In this document: positions 26,810 to 35,697 of the stretch, in pieces
How the letters are laid out: each line of letters opens with the position of its first letter
How positions within the stretch are numbered: position 1 is the stretch's first letter
Source of the DNA: Prochlorococcus sp. AG-412-J13
Lineage (GTDB): Bacteria; Cyanobacteriota; Cyanobacteriia; PCC-6307; Cyanobiaceae
Length of the DNA stretch: 64,000 nucleotides
Direction: 5' to 3'
Assembly: GCA_003214815.1 (NCBI GenBank)
Contig: QCLE01000002.1
Location: 1 to 64,000, forward strand
Notes under the pieces: model-generated
Databases searched by the model: none
What the model was told of the DNA's origin: nothing
The model's input: the letters and a program-made list of their open reading frames with translations, nothing else
Made by a program: the position numbers and the translations under genes

Positions 26810-26834
26810 AAAAAAAAGCCCCTGAAAAAGGGGC
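26810..26834 (-). terminator. Intrinsic terminator of the DUF4278 gene
   Basis: Read on the minus strand: GCCCC (26834-26830), loop TTTTTCA, GGGGC (26822-26818), then eight T (26817-26810). A textbook G/C stem with U tract, 19 bp after the DUF4278 stop and 32 bp before the arsM start. Confidence 0.9.
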
Positions 26835-26853
26835 ATGTTCTTTATAAGTTAAA

Positions 26854-27027
26854 TTATTTAGTGTAAATTACACCTCTGTAATTTAATTTTGCTTTTTCAT
26901 TACTTGAAGAAGCGTCATCCATTCTATTGGTGTATACGTTTCTTCTGTAGGTAAGTTCAATAAATTGCTTTTTAGCAACTTCTTTGTTTTGAACGTAGTT
27001 TTTACCTCTGTAAGTTAAAGTAGTCAT
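26854..27027 (-). CDS. DUF4278 small protein with three L-x-Y-R repeats
   Basis: A 57-residue protein counted from the ATG at 27027. It is almost entirely three copies of the pattern L-[TN]-Y-R-x3-Y: LTYRGKNY (4-11), LTYRRNVY (25-32) and LNYRGVIY (48-55). This is the DUF4278 signature. Function is unknown. It has its own promoter-like element, a structured leader that I read as a glutamine-II riboswitch, and a strong terminator, so it is an independently regulated monocistronic unit. Upstream in-frame ATGs at 27051 and 27063 overlap the leader structure and would add an atypical N-terminus. Confidence 0.8.
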   Translation of the reverse strand: MTTLTYRGKNYVQNKEVAKKQFIELTYRRNVYTNRMDDASSSNEKAKLNYRGVIYTK

Positions 27028-27047
27028 GTTTCGATGTGACAAGACGG

Positions 27048-27101
27048 CCATCCCCCGTTCCATGGTATGACTCGAACTGCGCCCTCAAATGAGGGTGAAC
27101 G
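27048..27101 (-). promoter_or_regulatory. Probable glutamine-II riboswitch (Downstream-peptide motif)
   Basis: Minus-strand RNA reads CGUUC (27101-27097) pairing with GAACG (27060-27056) as P1, and CCCUC (27095-27091) with GAGGG (27086-27082) around AUUU as P2. CCAU (27065-27062), inside P1, can pair with AUGG (27051-27048) outside it, forming an H-type pseudoknot. The sequence blocks GUUCACCC, GGGCGCAGUUC and ACCAUGGAACG recall the Downstream-peptide RNA motif of Synechococcus/Prochlorococcus, which binds L-glutamine and precedes short ORFs. Here it lies just upstream of a 57-residue DUF4278 ORF. The pairings are seen; the identification is from memory of the motif. Confidence 0.72.
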
Positions 27102-27125
27102 AAAAGTAGCTATTGCTACAAAATT

Positions 27126-27155
27126 ATTATAAGCGTATTTCTCTAGTGATGTCTA
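27126..27155 (-). promoter_or_regulatory. Candidate promoter of the DUF4278 unit
   Basis: Minus strand: TAGACA (27155-27150), 18-bp spacer, TATAAT (27131-27126). Transcription would start near 27119, giving a leader of about 90 nt that contains the riboswitch-like structure. The remaining gap to 27284 is AT-rich with no other feature that I can support. Confidence 0.5.
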
Positions 27156-27283
27156 GCTTTTACAAGTAGTAACGAAGACTTAATGTTTTTTTAATCATTA
27201 TCTTAGGTAAATTTTTTTATAAATCGTCTCTAAAAAGGATTATGTTTATATTAGGTTTAATCTTCATGTAACTATTTTTTTTT

Positions 27284-27541
27284 ATGACAGGTTTTTTATA
27301 TTTCTTGGGAAATACTTTAAGGTGGCCAGTTCTAAAGCCAAAAGAATTTTTTTCCCTACATGCGTATTTTTCAATTATTTATTTGATAACTTTTACTTTA
27401 AGTAAATATGATGTAAGCCAATCAAATTTAGTTTTTACTCTAGGAATTCTTGCACCTCTTTTAATCGCTATTGGCCAAGGACTTCCAATTGATTGCCTTG
27501 ATATGGAATCATCTTTGTTGAAGGAATTAAAAACTAAGTAA
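27284..27541 (+). CDS. Small cyanobacterial membrane protein, unknown function
   Basis: An 85-residue protein I do not recognise by name. Two hydrophobic segments are visible, about 27-44 (AYFSIIYLITFTL) and 49-66 (LVFTLGILAPLLIAIGQG), so it is probably an integral membrane protein with both ends on one side. The N-terminus FLYFLGNTLRWPVLKPKEFF looks amphipathic. It begins at an ATG after a T-rich stretch and converges on nfu. Confidence 0.65.
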   Translation: MTGFLYFLGNTLRWPVLKPKEFFSLHAYFSIIYLITFTLSKYDVSQSNLVFTLGILAPLLIAIGQGLPIDCLDMESSLLKELKTK

Positions 27542-27564
27542 TATATTTTTTCAGTTAAAAATTT

Positions 27565-27810
27565 TTATAAAACCTGGACAACTTCGCTTATTTCAGGAAT
27601 CATTTCTTTTAACTTTCTTTCAATACCCATTTTTAGAGTCATAGTACTACTTGGGCAACTACCACACGCCCCTTGAAGTCTGACTTTGACAATTGGACCA
27701 TCTATTTCTGCAATTTCTACATTACCTCCATCAGATATTAAAAAAGGTCTAAGCTCGTCAAGGACTTTTTCTACATTTTCATTTGTCAGCGAAAGTGTTT
27801 CAGTACTCAT
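27565..27810 (-). CDS. nfu: NifU-like Fe-S scaffold protein (Nfu)
   Basis: An 81-residue protein consisting only of the NifU C-terminal domain. It carries the cluster-binding CxxC in [14 protein letters not shown] (about 50-63), preceded by [16 protein letters not shown], a typical match. It assembles and delivers [4Fe-4S] clusters, in cyanobacteria notably to photosystem I. Divergent from mqo. Confidence 0.93.
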   Translation of the reverse strand: MSTETLSLTNENVEKVLDELRPFLISDGGNVEIAEIDGPIVKVRLQGACGSCPSSTMTLKMGIERKLKEMIPEISEVVQVL

Positions 27811-27880
27811 AATTTTGAATTAACTTTATAATAAGCCTAGAAAGAAATTTGATTAATTGCAAAAAAGATAATTTTCTGTT

Positions 27881-29377
27881 GTGACTTCATTTAAAAATCC
27901 TACTAATGACAATAGCTACTTTGATGCAGTTTTAGTAGGAGCAGGGATAATGAGCAGTACTCTAGCTCTCCTGATTTCAGAAGTTTTACCAGATATAAAA
28001 TTTCTTATTATAGAAAAATTAAATGCTCCAGGGAGTGAAAGTACTGGCGCTTTTAATAATGCAGGTACAGGACATGCGGCTAATTGCGAATTAAACTATA
28101 CCCCTTTAGATGAAAAAGGAAATATAAAAATAGATAAAGCGCTCTCAATAAATCGTTCTTTTGAAAGATCCATGTCTTTATGGGCCTCATTGTATGAAGC
28201 AGGGAAAATTGATATTAAAAAGTTTTTAAAATTTATTCCTCATATTAGCTTTGTGTCTGGTCAGGATAATATTTATTTTTTAAAAAAAAGATTTCAGAAA
28301 ATGATCGAAAATCCTGAATTTATAGATATGGAATTTTCTACATCTTTTGATGAAATTTCATCATGGGCTCCTCTAATAACAAAAGATAGGAATCCATTTA
28401 CTAAAATTGCTGCTACTAGAATAGGTAGAGGAACAGATATTAATTTTGAGGCTCTCACAAAAGAGTATTTGTCATTAGTTTCTTTAAATAATAATGTTGA
28501 AATTAGATACAAAACAGAATTAGTAGATTTAAAGAAAATTGATAATAAAAAATGGGAACTAGAAATTAGTTCAGAAGGTAGAAAAACTTCAGTTAGAACT
28601 GGCTATGTTTTTCTTGGTGCGGGTGGAAAAACAATTAATTATTTGCAAAAATCAAAAATTCCAGAAGCAAAGAGTTATGGTGGATTTCCTGTGAGTGGGA
28701 AATGGCTTATTTGCGAGGAAAAAGATCTAACAGAAAAACATAACTCAAAAGTTTATGGTAAGGCTGATATTGGATCGCCACCAATGTCTGTGCCTCATTT
28801 AGATACTAGATGGATTGATAATAAAAAACTTCTTTTATATGGACCTTTTGCCGGATTTACAACAAAATTTCTAAAGAAAAGTTCATATTTTGACTTATTT
28901 AGTTCAATTAAAAAGAATAATATTTTTTCTATTTTAGACGTTGGTTTCAAGAACAACGATTTAATTAATTACCTAATATCACAATCATTAAAGAACCATA
29001 ACTCAAGAGTTGAAAATTTAAAGAATATGATGCCATCAGCTAATCCCTCTGATTGGTATTTAAAGAATGCTGGTCAAAGAGTCCAAATAATTAAAAAAAC
29101 TGAAGGTGGTGGTTCTTTGAAATTCGGAACGGAGATTGTGAATTCATCTGATGGATCATTATCTGCTTTGTTAGGAGCATCTCCGGGAGCAAGTACTGCG
29201 GTTTCAATTATGGTTGAGGTTCTAGAAAAATCTGTTTTATTTTTAAACGACAAGCATAATCTTCAGAAAAAAATAAATGACTTAATTTATCCAGAACTAT
29301 CTGACTCTGAAAATAACAGTGCCTTCATAAAAGACATCAAAAAAAGAAATAATTCCATTTTTGGTTTCCATCCATAA
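27881..29377 (+). CDS. mqo: Malate:quinone oxidoreductase
   Basis: A membrane-peripheral FAD enzyme oxidising malate to oxaloacetate and reducing quinone. The FAD-binding fold is at the N-terminus ([18 protein letters not shown], 16-33), then [17 protein letters not shown], and [16 protein letters not shown] in the middle. The C-terminus has [13 protein letters not shown], typical of Mqo. 498 residues, normal. It starts at a GTG. It replaces or complements malate dehydrogenase and feeds electrons to the respiratory chain encoded further on. Confidence 0.92.
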   Translation: MTSFKNPTNDNSYFDAVLVGAGIMSSTLALLISEVLPDIKFLIIEKLNAPGSESTGAFNNAGTGHAANCELNYTPLDEKGNIKIDKALSINRSFERSMSLWASLYEAGKIDIKKFLKFIPHISFVSGQDNIYFLKKRFQKMIENPEFIDMEFSTSFDEISSWAPLITKDRNPFTKIAATRIGRGTDINFEALTKEYLSLVSLNNNVEIRYKTELVDLKKIDNKKWELEISSEGRKTSVRTGYVFLGAGGKTINYLQKSKIPEAKSYGGFPVSGKWLICEEKDLTEKHNSKVYGKADIGSPPMSVPHLDTRWIDNKKLLLYGPFAGFTTKFLKKSSYFDLFSSIKKNNIFSILDVGFKNNDLINYLISQSLKNHNSRVENLKNMMPSANPSDWYLKNAGQRVQIIKKTEGGGSLKFGTEIVNSSDGSLSALLGASPGASTAVSIMVEVLEKSVLFLNDKHNLQKKINDLIYPELSDSENNSAFIKDIKKRNNSIFGFHP

Positions 29378-29432
29378 TTCTAATTAGCTAATATTAATCA
29401 AGATGTAATAAGAGGAGAATTTTTCTTTCTAT

Positions 29433-31241
29433 ATGACTGATATATCGGTTTCAAAAATTAGAAATTTCTGCATAATCGCTCATATTGACCATGGTAAATC
29501 TACCCTTGCGGATAGGTTGCTTCAAGATACTGGTACTGTGCAGCAAAGGGATATGCAAGAACAATTTTTGGACAGTATGGATCTTGAAAGAGAAAGAGGA
29601 ATTACTATCAAGTTACAGGCCGCTAGGATGAAATATAAAGCTGACGATTCTCAAGAATATGTTTTGAACTTAATTGATACACCAGGGCATGTTGATTTCT
29701 CTTATGAGGTTAGTAGATCTCTTCAGGCTTGTGAAGGCGCTTTACTCGTTGTTGATGCAAGTCAAGGAGTAGAAGCTCAAACCTTAGCTAATGTTTATCT
29801 TGCCTTAGAAAATAATCTTGAAATAATTCCTGTTTTAAATAAAGTTGATTTACCAGGTGCTGATGCTGAAAAAATAAAACAAGAAATCGAGGAAATTATT
29901 GGACTTGATACATCTAATGCAATAAATTGTTCAGCAAAAACTGGAGTTGGTATTAAAGATATTTTGGAAGCAATTGTAAGAAGAGTACCTCCTCCTCAAG
30001 ATGAAATCAAACTTCCTACAAAGGCACTCATTTTTGATTCTTATTACGATCCCTATAGAGGAGTTATTGTTTATTTCAGGGTGATATCTGGGGCTCTTAA
30101 TAAAAGAGAAAAGATATTATTAATGGCGAGTAAAAAAAATTATGAACTGGATGAGATAGGAATAATGGCACCTGATCAGCAGCAAGTTGATGAATTACAT
30201 GCAGGAGAAGTTGGTTATTTAGCTGCTTCTATAAAATCAGTTGCTGATGCGAGAGTGGGAGATACGATTACTCTATTAAATTCACCTGCAAATCATCCTT
30301 TGCCTGGTTATAAGACAGCAAATCCTATGGTTTTTTGTGGCTTATTCCCTACTGATGCTGATCAATTTCCAGATTTAAGAGTATCTCTTGAAAAATTACA
30401 ATTATCTGATGCAGCTTTAAAATATGAGCCCGAAACCAGTAGCGCAATGGGCTTCGGATTTAGGTGCGGATTCCTAGGACTTCTTCATATGGAGATTGTT
30501 CAAGAAAGATTAGAAAGAGAATATGATTTAGATCTAATCGTTACTGCACCATCAGTTATCTATAAAGTTAATTTAAATCAGCAGGAACACATCTTTATTG
30601 ATAATCCCTCTACAATTCCTGATCCACAACTTAGAGAATCAATAGAAGAGCCTTATGTGAAAATGGAAATTTATGCTCCCAATGAATTTAATGGAACATT
30701 AATGGGTTTATGTCAGGAAAGAAGGGGAATATTTATAGATATGAGATACATAACTACAGATCGAGTCACTTTGATTTATGAAATTCCATTAGCAGAAGTA
30801 GTTACAGATTTCTTTGATCAAATGAAAAGTAGGACCCAAGGTTATGCATCAATGGAATATCATTTGATTGGTTATAGAAAGAATGATCTTGTTAGATTAG
30901 ATGTTCTAATAAATTCAGAAAGAGCAGATCCATTAACTTCTATTGTACATAAAGATAAGGCTTATGGAATTGGCAGAAGTTTAGTTGAAAAATTAAAAGA
31001 ACTTATTCCAAAACAACAATTTAAAATACCTATTCAAGCATCAATCGGTAGCAGGATTATTGCAAGTGAAAGTATAAGTGCTTTACGAAAAGATGTTTTA
31101 TCTAAATGTTATGGAGGAGATATTTCTAGGAAAAAGAAACTTTTAAAGAAACAAGCCAAAGGTAAAAAGAGGATGAAGGCAATGGGTAAAGTTGAAGTCC
31201 CTCAAGAAGCTTTTATGGCAGTCCTAAAATTAAACCAGTAA
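29433..31241 (+). CDS. lepA: Elongation factor 4 (LepA)
   Basis: Ribosome-associated translational GTPase involved in initiation/back-translocation quality control. The G1 loop AHIDHGKST (17-25), [14 protein letters not shown] with the switch I region, [15 protein letters not shown] and NKVDLPGA are seen. The C-terminal LepA-specific domain ends with [18 protein letters not shown]. 602 residues, normal. AGGAG lies at 29412-29416, rather far (16 nt) from the ATG. Confidence 0.97.
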   Translation: MTDISVSKIRNFCIIAHIDHGKSTLADRLLQDTGTVQQRDMQEQFLDSMDLERERGITIKLQAARMKYKADDSQEYVLNLIDTPGHVDFSYEVSRSLQACEGALLVVDASQGVEAQTLANVYLALENNLEIIPVLNKVDLPGADAEKIKQEIEEIIGLDTSNAINCSAKTGVGIKDILEAIVRRVPPPQDEIKLPTKALIFDSYYDPYRGVIVYFRVISGALNKREKILLMASKKNYELDEIGIMAPDQQQVDELHAGEVGYLAASIKSVADARVGDTITLLNSPANHPLPGYKTANPMVFCGLFPTDADQFPDLRVSLEKLQLSDAALKYEPETSSAMGFGFRCGFLGLLHMEIVQERLEREYDLDLIVTAPSVIYKVNLNQQEHIFIDNPSTIPDPQLRESIEEPYVKMEIYAPNEFNGTLMGLCQERRGIFIDMRYITTDRVTLIYEIPLAEVVTDFFDQMKSRTQGYASMEYHLIGYRKNDLVRLDVLINSERADPLTSIVHKDKAYGIGRSLVEKLKELIPKQQFKIPIQASIGSRIIASESISALRKDVLSKCYGGDISRKKKLLKKQAKGKKRMKAMGKVEVPQEAFMAVLKLNQ

Positions 31242-31317
31242 TTTTTTAAATTTAAAATTAATAGCTATTTTTTTTTAAAGAATTGGGTATATTTCAGTCA
31301 TATCTGTAAAAAAGATT

Positions 31318-32163
31318 TTGGACATTAACTCATTTAGTCGCGTCGGCGCAAATATCAGAAAAGCTGGATTTATAATTGTACTTTTTTATCTTCTTGTTGT
31401 TTTAATAATGAAATTTTTAGAGGCCAATAATTTTTTTGGTTATTCATTTTCAATTTTAAGCAATGATATCTTTGCTCCTCCTTCGCTTAATCATTTCTGT
31501 GGCACAGATAGATTAGGAAGAGATGTTTGCTTAAGAACTTTGCAAGGATCATCTTTAGCCATAGAAGTTGTTTTCTTAGCTATTCTTTTTTCATTAAGTT
31601 TGGGTTTACCATTAGGATTATTGAGTGGATATTTTGGTGGTTTTTTTGATAAATGCTTATCACTAATAATGGATACTATTTTTTCAATACCTGTAATTTT
31701 GCTTTCAGTTGTTGTGGCTTTTGTCTTGGGTAAGGGTATCCTTAACGCAGCTTTGGCATTGTGTATTGTTTACTCGCCTCAATATTTTAGATTAATCAGA
31801 AATCAGACAATATTGGTTAAATCCGAAACTTATGTTGAGGCAGCTCAAGTTTCAGGAGCTGGTGTTAAAACAATTATTTTTAAATATATTCTCCCAAATG
31901 TAATTACACCTTTGCCTATTCTGCTTACCTTAAATGCTGCGGATGCTGTTTTGGTATTAGGAAGTTTAGGATTTTTAGGTCTTGGTGTTCCTGCAGATGT
32001 CCCAGAATGGGGAAGTGATTTAAATCTTGCTCTTGCCGCTTTACCTACAGGTATATGGTGGACGGCTTTGTTCCCAGGTTTGGCAATGTTTTTTTTAGTT
32101 TTAGGTCTTTCTTTTATAGGAGAGGATCTTGAAGAAATTTTTGATAGTCAAAATTCTGAATAA
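31318..32163 (+). CDS. DppC/OppC-type ABC transporter permease
   Basis: A 281-residue inner-membrane permease of the peptide/nickel transporter class. Six hydrophobic helices are evident, after an N-terminal region with HFCGTDRLGRDVCLR, the usual DppC motif following helix 1. The EAA loop that docks the ATPase is YVEAAQVSGAGVKTIIFKYILPN-like (about 177-199; conserved G at the end of the motif). Starts at a TTG. No DppB, ATPase or binding protein is adjacent, so it works with subunits encoded elsewhere; the substrate is unknown. Confidence 0.85.
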   Translation: MDINSFSRVGANIRKAGFIIVLFYLLVVLIMKFLEANNFFGYSFSILSNDIFAPPSLNHFCGTDRLGRDVCLRTLQGSSLAIEVVFLAILFSLSLGLPLGLLSGYFGGFFDKCLSLIMDTIFSIPVILLSVVVAFVLGKGILNAALALCIVYSPQYFRLIRNQTILVKSETYVEAAQVSGAGVKTIIFKYILPNVITPLPILLTLNAADAVLVLGSLGFLGLGVPADVPEWGSDLNLALAALPTGIWWTALFPGLAMFFLVLGLSFIGEDLEEIFDSQNSE

Positions 32164-32165
32164 AT

Positions 32166-32837
32166 TTAGTTATCAGTAATAGGATCGAGCTCTCCTTGAT
32201 CATTCAACTTTGGATATTCTTTAGCTGATTTTTTATACATTGCAGCTAATTCTGGGTAACACCATTCAAACAGTGTTTTTTGATATTCATCTATATTTAA
32301 ACCTTCTCCATTAGCAGGCAATATACCTTTATTTTTTCTCTGGCGAATAGCTTCAAATAATAATATTGAAGCAGCAACTGAAACATTCAGGGATTGAACC
32401 ATACCTCTCATAGGTATGAAAATTGATTGATCAACCATTGATATAAGTTCATTACTTAATCCCCATTTTTCTGCTCCTAAAACAAAACATGTATTTTGAG
32501 AATAATCAAAATTTCTATAATCTACTGATTCACTATTAAGAGTCGTTCCATATAATTTAAAACCCTTATTCTTTAAATCAGATATTGCACTGATAGTGTT
32601 TTCATGATTAATTAGTTTGACCCATTTTTGACTCCCTTGAGCAGTACTATTAAAAGTCTTAACGGCATTCGTTTTGCTAATAAAATTTGCTTCGAAAACT
32701 CCAGCTGCATCACAAGTTCTTAATATAGCTGATAGATTATGTGGTTTATTAACATCTTCAACTAAAACAGTCAAGTTTTTCATTCTGCAATCTAAAACAC
32801 TTTTGATTCGCTCAAATCTTCTAGGCAAAATTGACAT
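32166..32837 (-). CDS. trmH: tRNA (guanosine-18-2'-O)-methyltransferase
   Basis: SPOUT-class enzyme that 2'-O-methylates G18 of tRNA. Conserved Asn/Arg are in DVNKPHNLSAILRTCDAAG (about 28-46), the first knot strand FVLGAEKWGLSNE and the C-terminal knot SLNVSVAASILLFEA. The C-terminal extension to 223 residues with FEWCYPELA is typical of TrmH. Its stop is 2 bp from the converging permease stop. Confidence 0.88.
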   Translation of the reverse strand: MSILPRRFERIKSVLDCRMKNLTVLVEDVNKPHNLSAILRTCDAAGVFEANFISKTNAVKTFNSTAQGSQKWVKLINHENTISAISDLKNKGFKLYGTTLNSESVDYRNFDYSQNTCFVLGAEKWGLSNELISMVDQSIFIPMRGMVQSLNVSVAASILLFEAIRQRKNKGILPANGEGLNIDEYQKTLFEWCYPELAAMYKKSAKEYPKLNDQGELDPITDN

Positions 32838-32905
32838 TTATAATTTTTTCACACTTTTTTAAATTATATTCAAAAAATATTAATTACCTATTAAATCTCT
32901 TGGTT

Positions 32906-32911
32906 TATAAT
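32906..32911 (+). promoter_or_regulatory. Candidate -10 element upstream of the 67-residue ORF
   Basis: TATAAT at 32906-32911, 25 bp before the ATG at 32936, implying a very short leader. The -35 region is not convincing. Confidence 0.35.
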
Positions 32912-32935
32912 ATTTGGGTAGTATGAATTAACTTA

Positions 32936-33139
32936 ATGGCATACATAGAATGGGACTATACAGTTATCACTAGCATGGTAGAAAAACAAGGATGGAATTT
33001 GCCTGAGCGAGAATCTGAAGAATGGAATAAATTTAAAGATGAATTAGGAGAAAAAATGAGGGGAGTTGGACTGGTTTTTGAAAAATATTGTAAATTTACT
33101 CCGGACGTAGGAGAAGGAGTACATCTTTTAGATGAATAA
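32936..33139 (+). CDS. Small conserved-looking protein, unknown function
   Basis: A 67-residue soluble acidic protein (MAYIEWDYTVITSMVEKQGW at the N-terminus, then SEEWNKFKDELGEKMRGVGL). I do not recognise a family. Helices around 10-20 and 28-45 are likely. Codon use is like its neighbours and a -10-like TATAAT precedes it, so it is likely a real gene. A 26-bp inverted repeat follows its stop (33157-33182). Confidence 0.6.
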   Translation: MAYIEWDYTVITSMVEKQGWNLPERESEEWNKFKDELGEKMRGVGLVFEKYCKFTPDVGEGVHLLDE

Positions 33140-33156
33140 GCAAAAGTAGTTTTAAA

Positions 33157-33182
33157 CCATTGATGTATCCCTTAATCAATGG
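33157..33182 (+). repeat. Inverted repeat after the 67-residue ORF
   Basis: CCATTGAT (33157-33164), ten-base loop, ATCAATGG (33175-33182), eight perfect pairs. No T run follows, so it is at best a weak terminator; it may act as an mRNA 3'-end stabiliser or operator for the downstream photolyase cluster. The rest of 33140-33338 is AT-rich without another feature I can support. Confidence 0.45.
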
Positions 33183-33338
33183 CTTGTTCATTATCAAGAT
33201 AATACAATTTTATACAATTAGAACTGTTAATTATTAAGGCTTTATAAAGCTTGTGTTGCAAAAAACTTATTCGTTTTAGATAAATTTTACTTTACTCCCA
33301 CAAAAAAGTTATTTAAATTCTATATTTTGTATAAAAAT

Positions 33339-33731
33339 ATGAAAAATAAATTAACTTTTTTGTTCGATGGTGGTTGTCCACTTTGCCTAAGAGAAACAAA
33401 TTTTTTAAAAAAAAGAGATTTATTAAATAAAATTTCATTTGTAGATATCAACAGTAAAGATTATTATCAAAATCTTTTTAAAGACATCTCATATTCAGAA
33501 GCCATGTCAAACCTGCATGGGATTATGGAAAATGGTGAAATTATTAGAGGATTAGATGTGCTTGCATATTCTTATGAATTAATTGGTTTAGGTTGGGTAT
33601 ATTATCCTTTAAAAATTAAGCTCTTATCTCCATTATTAAGGCTTGTTTACAGATATTGGGCAAAATATAGACTTCAAATTACAGGTCGATCCAATATTGG
33701 AAAACTTTGTACTTCTAAATGTGAACAATAA
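33339..33731 (+). CDS. DCC-family thiol-disulfide oxidoreductase (DUF393)
   Basis: A 130-residue protein with the family-defining DGGCPLC near the N-terminus (about 9-15), where the CxxC is the presumed redox site. A thioredoxin-like helix follows (LRETNFLKKRDLL). The C-terminal part has a hydrophobic segment (about 80-105) and TGRSNIGKLCTSKCEQ with two more cysteines. I start at the ATG at 33339; a TTG at 33327 adds four residues. It is 2 bp upstream of the TIGR03643 gene and so belongs to the photolyase cluster. Confidence 0.8.
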   Translation: MKNKLTFLFDGGCPLCLRETNFLKKRDLLNKISFVDINSKDYYQNLFKDISYSEAMSNLHGIMENGEIIRGLDVLAYSYELIGLGWVYYPLKIKLLSPLLRLVYRYWAKYRLQITGRSNIGKLCTSKCEQ

Positions 33732-33733
33732 AT

Positions 33734-33970
33734 ATGGAAAATATTGACATAGACCGAATAATAGAAATGTGTTGGGAAGATAGAACACCCTTTGAAGCCA
33801 TTGAGTATCAATTTGGTTTAAAAGAGGAAGATGCGATAAAAATTATGCGTCAAAATCTAAAATCTAAATCCTTCAAAGTTTGGAGAAAGAGAGTTTCGGG
33901 AAGAAATACTAAACATATGGCGCTTAAAGATTCAACCAGATTTAAATCTACTCATAAGAGAGAATTATAA
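33734..33970 (+). CDS. TIGR03643 family protein
   Basis: A 78-residue protein matching, as I recall it, TIGR03643: IDRIIEMCWEDRTPFEAIEY, FGLKEEDAIKIMR and SFKVWRKRVSGRNTKH are characteristic. The first half looks like a helix-turn-helix and the second half is basic, which suggests nucleic-acid binding, but this is inference. These proteins are typically found next to cryptochrome/photolyase genes, as here. Confidence 0.75.
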   Translation: MENIDIDRIIEMCWEDRTPFEAIEYQFGLKEEDAIKIMRQNLKSKSFKVWRKRVSGRNTKHMALKDSTRFKSTHKREL

Positions 33971-33973
33971 ATT

Positions 33974-34105
33974 TTGAAGAATCTTTCTACAAAAACTTGT
34001 CCTGTTTGCAATAGGCCATTCGAGTGGCGTAAAAAATGGAAAAACTGTTGGAATGATGTTATCTACTGTTCAAAAAGATGCAGTAACAGGAAGTCGCAAA
34101 GATGA
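33974..34105 (+). CDS. DUF2256 zinc-ribbon-like protein
   Basis: A 43-residue ORF read directly from the sequence, starting at TTG 33974, 3 bp after the previous stop. It reads [16 protein letters not shown], then [17 protein letters not shown]. The CPxC and YCSKRC pairs are likely metal ligands, and the WRKKW/W-D-V-x-YCS pattern is the DUF2256 family. Its TGA overlaps the photolyase ATG (ATGA at 34102-34105), so the two are translationally coupled. Function unknown; the family's standard association is with photolyases. Confidence 0.82.
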   Translation: MKNLSTKTCPVCNRPFEWRKKWKNCWNDVIYCSKRCSNRKSQR

Positions 34106-35592
34106 AACAAATATCAATTATCTTCCCGAATCAACTTTTTAGAGAAAGCTCAATTTTAAAAATAAATTGTGAAATTTTAATTTTGGAAGACTCATTATTT
34201 TTTGGGAATGATAAATTTCATAAATTAATTAACCATAAAAACAAGTTAGTTTTTCATAGAGCATCCATGCTCGCTTACAAAAAATATTTAGAAAAATCTG
34301 GCTTTAAAGTTTTATATATTGAAAACAAGAATAATATTTCTACAGTTGACTATTTATCAGAATCTATCAAAGATAAATATCAGAAAATAAATCTTATAGA
34401 CCCTCATGATTTCTTAATAATGAAGAGGATCAATAATTTTGTTGAAAGTCATAATTTAGCTTTAAATGTCTTGCCATCTCCTATGTTTATGAGTAGTGAA
34501 GAGTTAAAAGAGTTATTTGAATCAAATACAAAAAAACCCCTTATGGGCAGATTTTATGAGAATCAAAGAAAGAGCCAAAAGATATTAGTTAATTCGGATG
34601 ACACACCTGAAGGAGGTAAGTGGAGTTTCGATGAAATGAATAGAAAAAAATTACCAAAAAAAATAAGCATACCTGATACACCCAAATTACCAAAAAATAA
34701 CTTTGTAGTTCATACTGAAAAGTCATTAGTTAATCTTGATTTTGAGTTTTTTGGAGAAAGTAATGACTTTTTATTTCCAACTAATTTTGATGAGGCAGAT
34801 GAATGGTTAGATGATTTTTTTAAACATAGATTTTTCTTGTTTGGAGATTATGAAGATGCTATTTCTAAAGAAAATTCTTTTTTATGGCACAGTTTACTTT
34901 CTCCCCTTTTAAATAGCGGCTTATTAACACCAGGTCAGGTAGTAAATAAAGCATTACTTTATGCCAAAAATAATAGTGTTCCAATTAACTCTTTAGAGGG
35001 TTTTATTCGTCAAATTATTGGATGGCGAGAATTTATTTGCCTTGTCTATAAGAAGTATGGAACAAAGATGCGAAATAGTAATTTTTGGAATTTTGAAAAT
35101 AAGCCAATTCCCGAATCTTTTTATAAAGGAAATACAGGAATTGAACCGGTAGACATTGTTATAAAAAAAATTATTAAATTTGGTTATTGTCATCATATTG
35201 AGAGGCTAATGATTATTGGCAACTTTATGCTTCTATGTAGAATTCACCCCAACCAAGTTTATAAATGGTTTATGGAAATGTTTATTGATTCTTATGATTG
35301 GGTGATGGTTCCAAATGTTTATGGAATGAGTCAGTTTAGTGATGGAGGTATTTTCGCAACTAAACCATATATATCAAGCTCTAATTATGTAAAAAAAATG
35401 TCAAATTTTAAAAGTGGTCCCTGGTGTGCAATATGGGATGGCTTATTTTGGAAATTTATTAAAGATAACGAAATCTTTTTTAGAAAGCAATATCGACTGG
35501 CGATGTTAACCAGAAATCTTGACAAAATGTCAGAGGAAAAATTAAATAATCACATAAGAACGGCCGATAAATTTTTAAAAGATATTCAATAA
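34102..35592 (+). CDS. Cryptochrome/photolyase-related flavoprotein (FeS-BCP/CryPro superfamily)
   Basis: A 496-residue member of the prokaryotic (6-4) photolyase-like group. N-terminal Rossmann antenna domain begins [10 protein letters not shown]; the FAD-binding helical domain has [53 protein letters not shown] and [17 protein letters not shown]. In the classical members the last segment is followed by a CxxC pair that binds a [4Fe-4S] cluster; here the region reads [18 protein letters not shown], with no CxxC. Likely repairs UV photoproducts using blue light. It ends the DCC/TIGR03643/DUF2256 cluster. Confidence 0.85.
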   Translation: MKQISIIFPNQLFRESSILKINCEILILEDSLFFGNDKFHKLINHKNKLVFHRASMLAYKKYLEKSGFKVLYIENKNNISTVDYLSESIKDKYQKINLIDPHDFLIMKRINNFVESHNLALNVLPSPMFMSSEELKELFESNTKKPLMGRFYENQRKSQKILVNSDDTPEGGKWSFDEMNRKKLPKKISIPDTPKLPKNNFVVHTEKSLVNLDFEFFGESNDFLFPTNFDEADEWLDDFFKHRFFLFGDYEDAISKENSFLWHSLLSPLLNSGLLTPGQVVNKALLYAKNNSVPINSLEGFIRQIIGWREFICLVYKKYGTKMRNSNFWNFENKPIPESFYKGNTGIEPVDIVIKKIIKFGYCHHIERLMIIGNFMLLCRIHPNQVYKWFMEMFIDSYDWVMVPNVYGMSQFSDGGIFATKPYISSSNYVKKMSNFKSGPWCAIWDGLFWKFIKDNEIFFRKQYRLAMLTRNLDKMSEEKLNNHIRTADKFLKDIQ

Positions 35593-35697
35593 TTTAAGAC
35601 TAATAATCTTTAATTACTTTTGAAAAATTAAAAGAATATTATATTATTACGAAATATTACAAGCTCATGCTAACTTAACCATACATTAAACACAAAT

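Noticed and set aside
26779-26811. Longer ArsM start at TTG 26811
   Set aside because: It begins in the T tract of the upstream terminator and adds a non-conserved segment; ATG 26778 is better.
27028-27063. Longer DUF4278 protein from ATG 27063 or 27051
   Set aside because: These codons lie in the structured leader and add residues outside the repeat pattern. Kept only as an alternative start.
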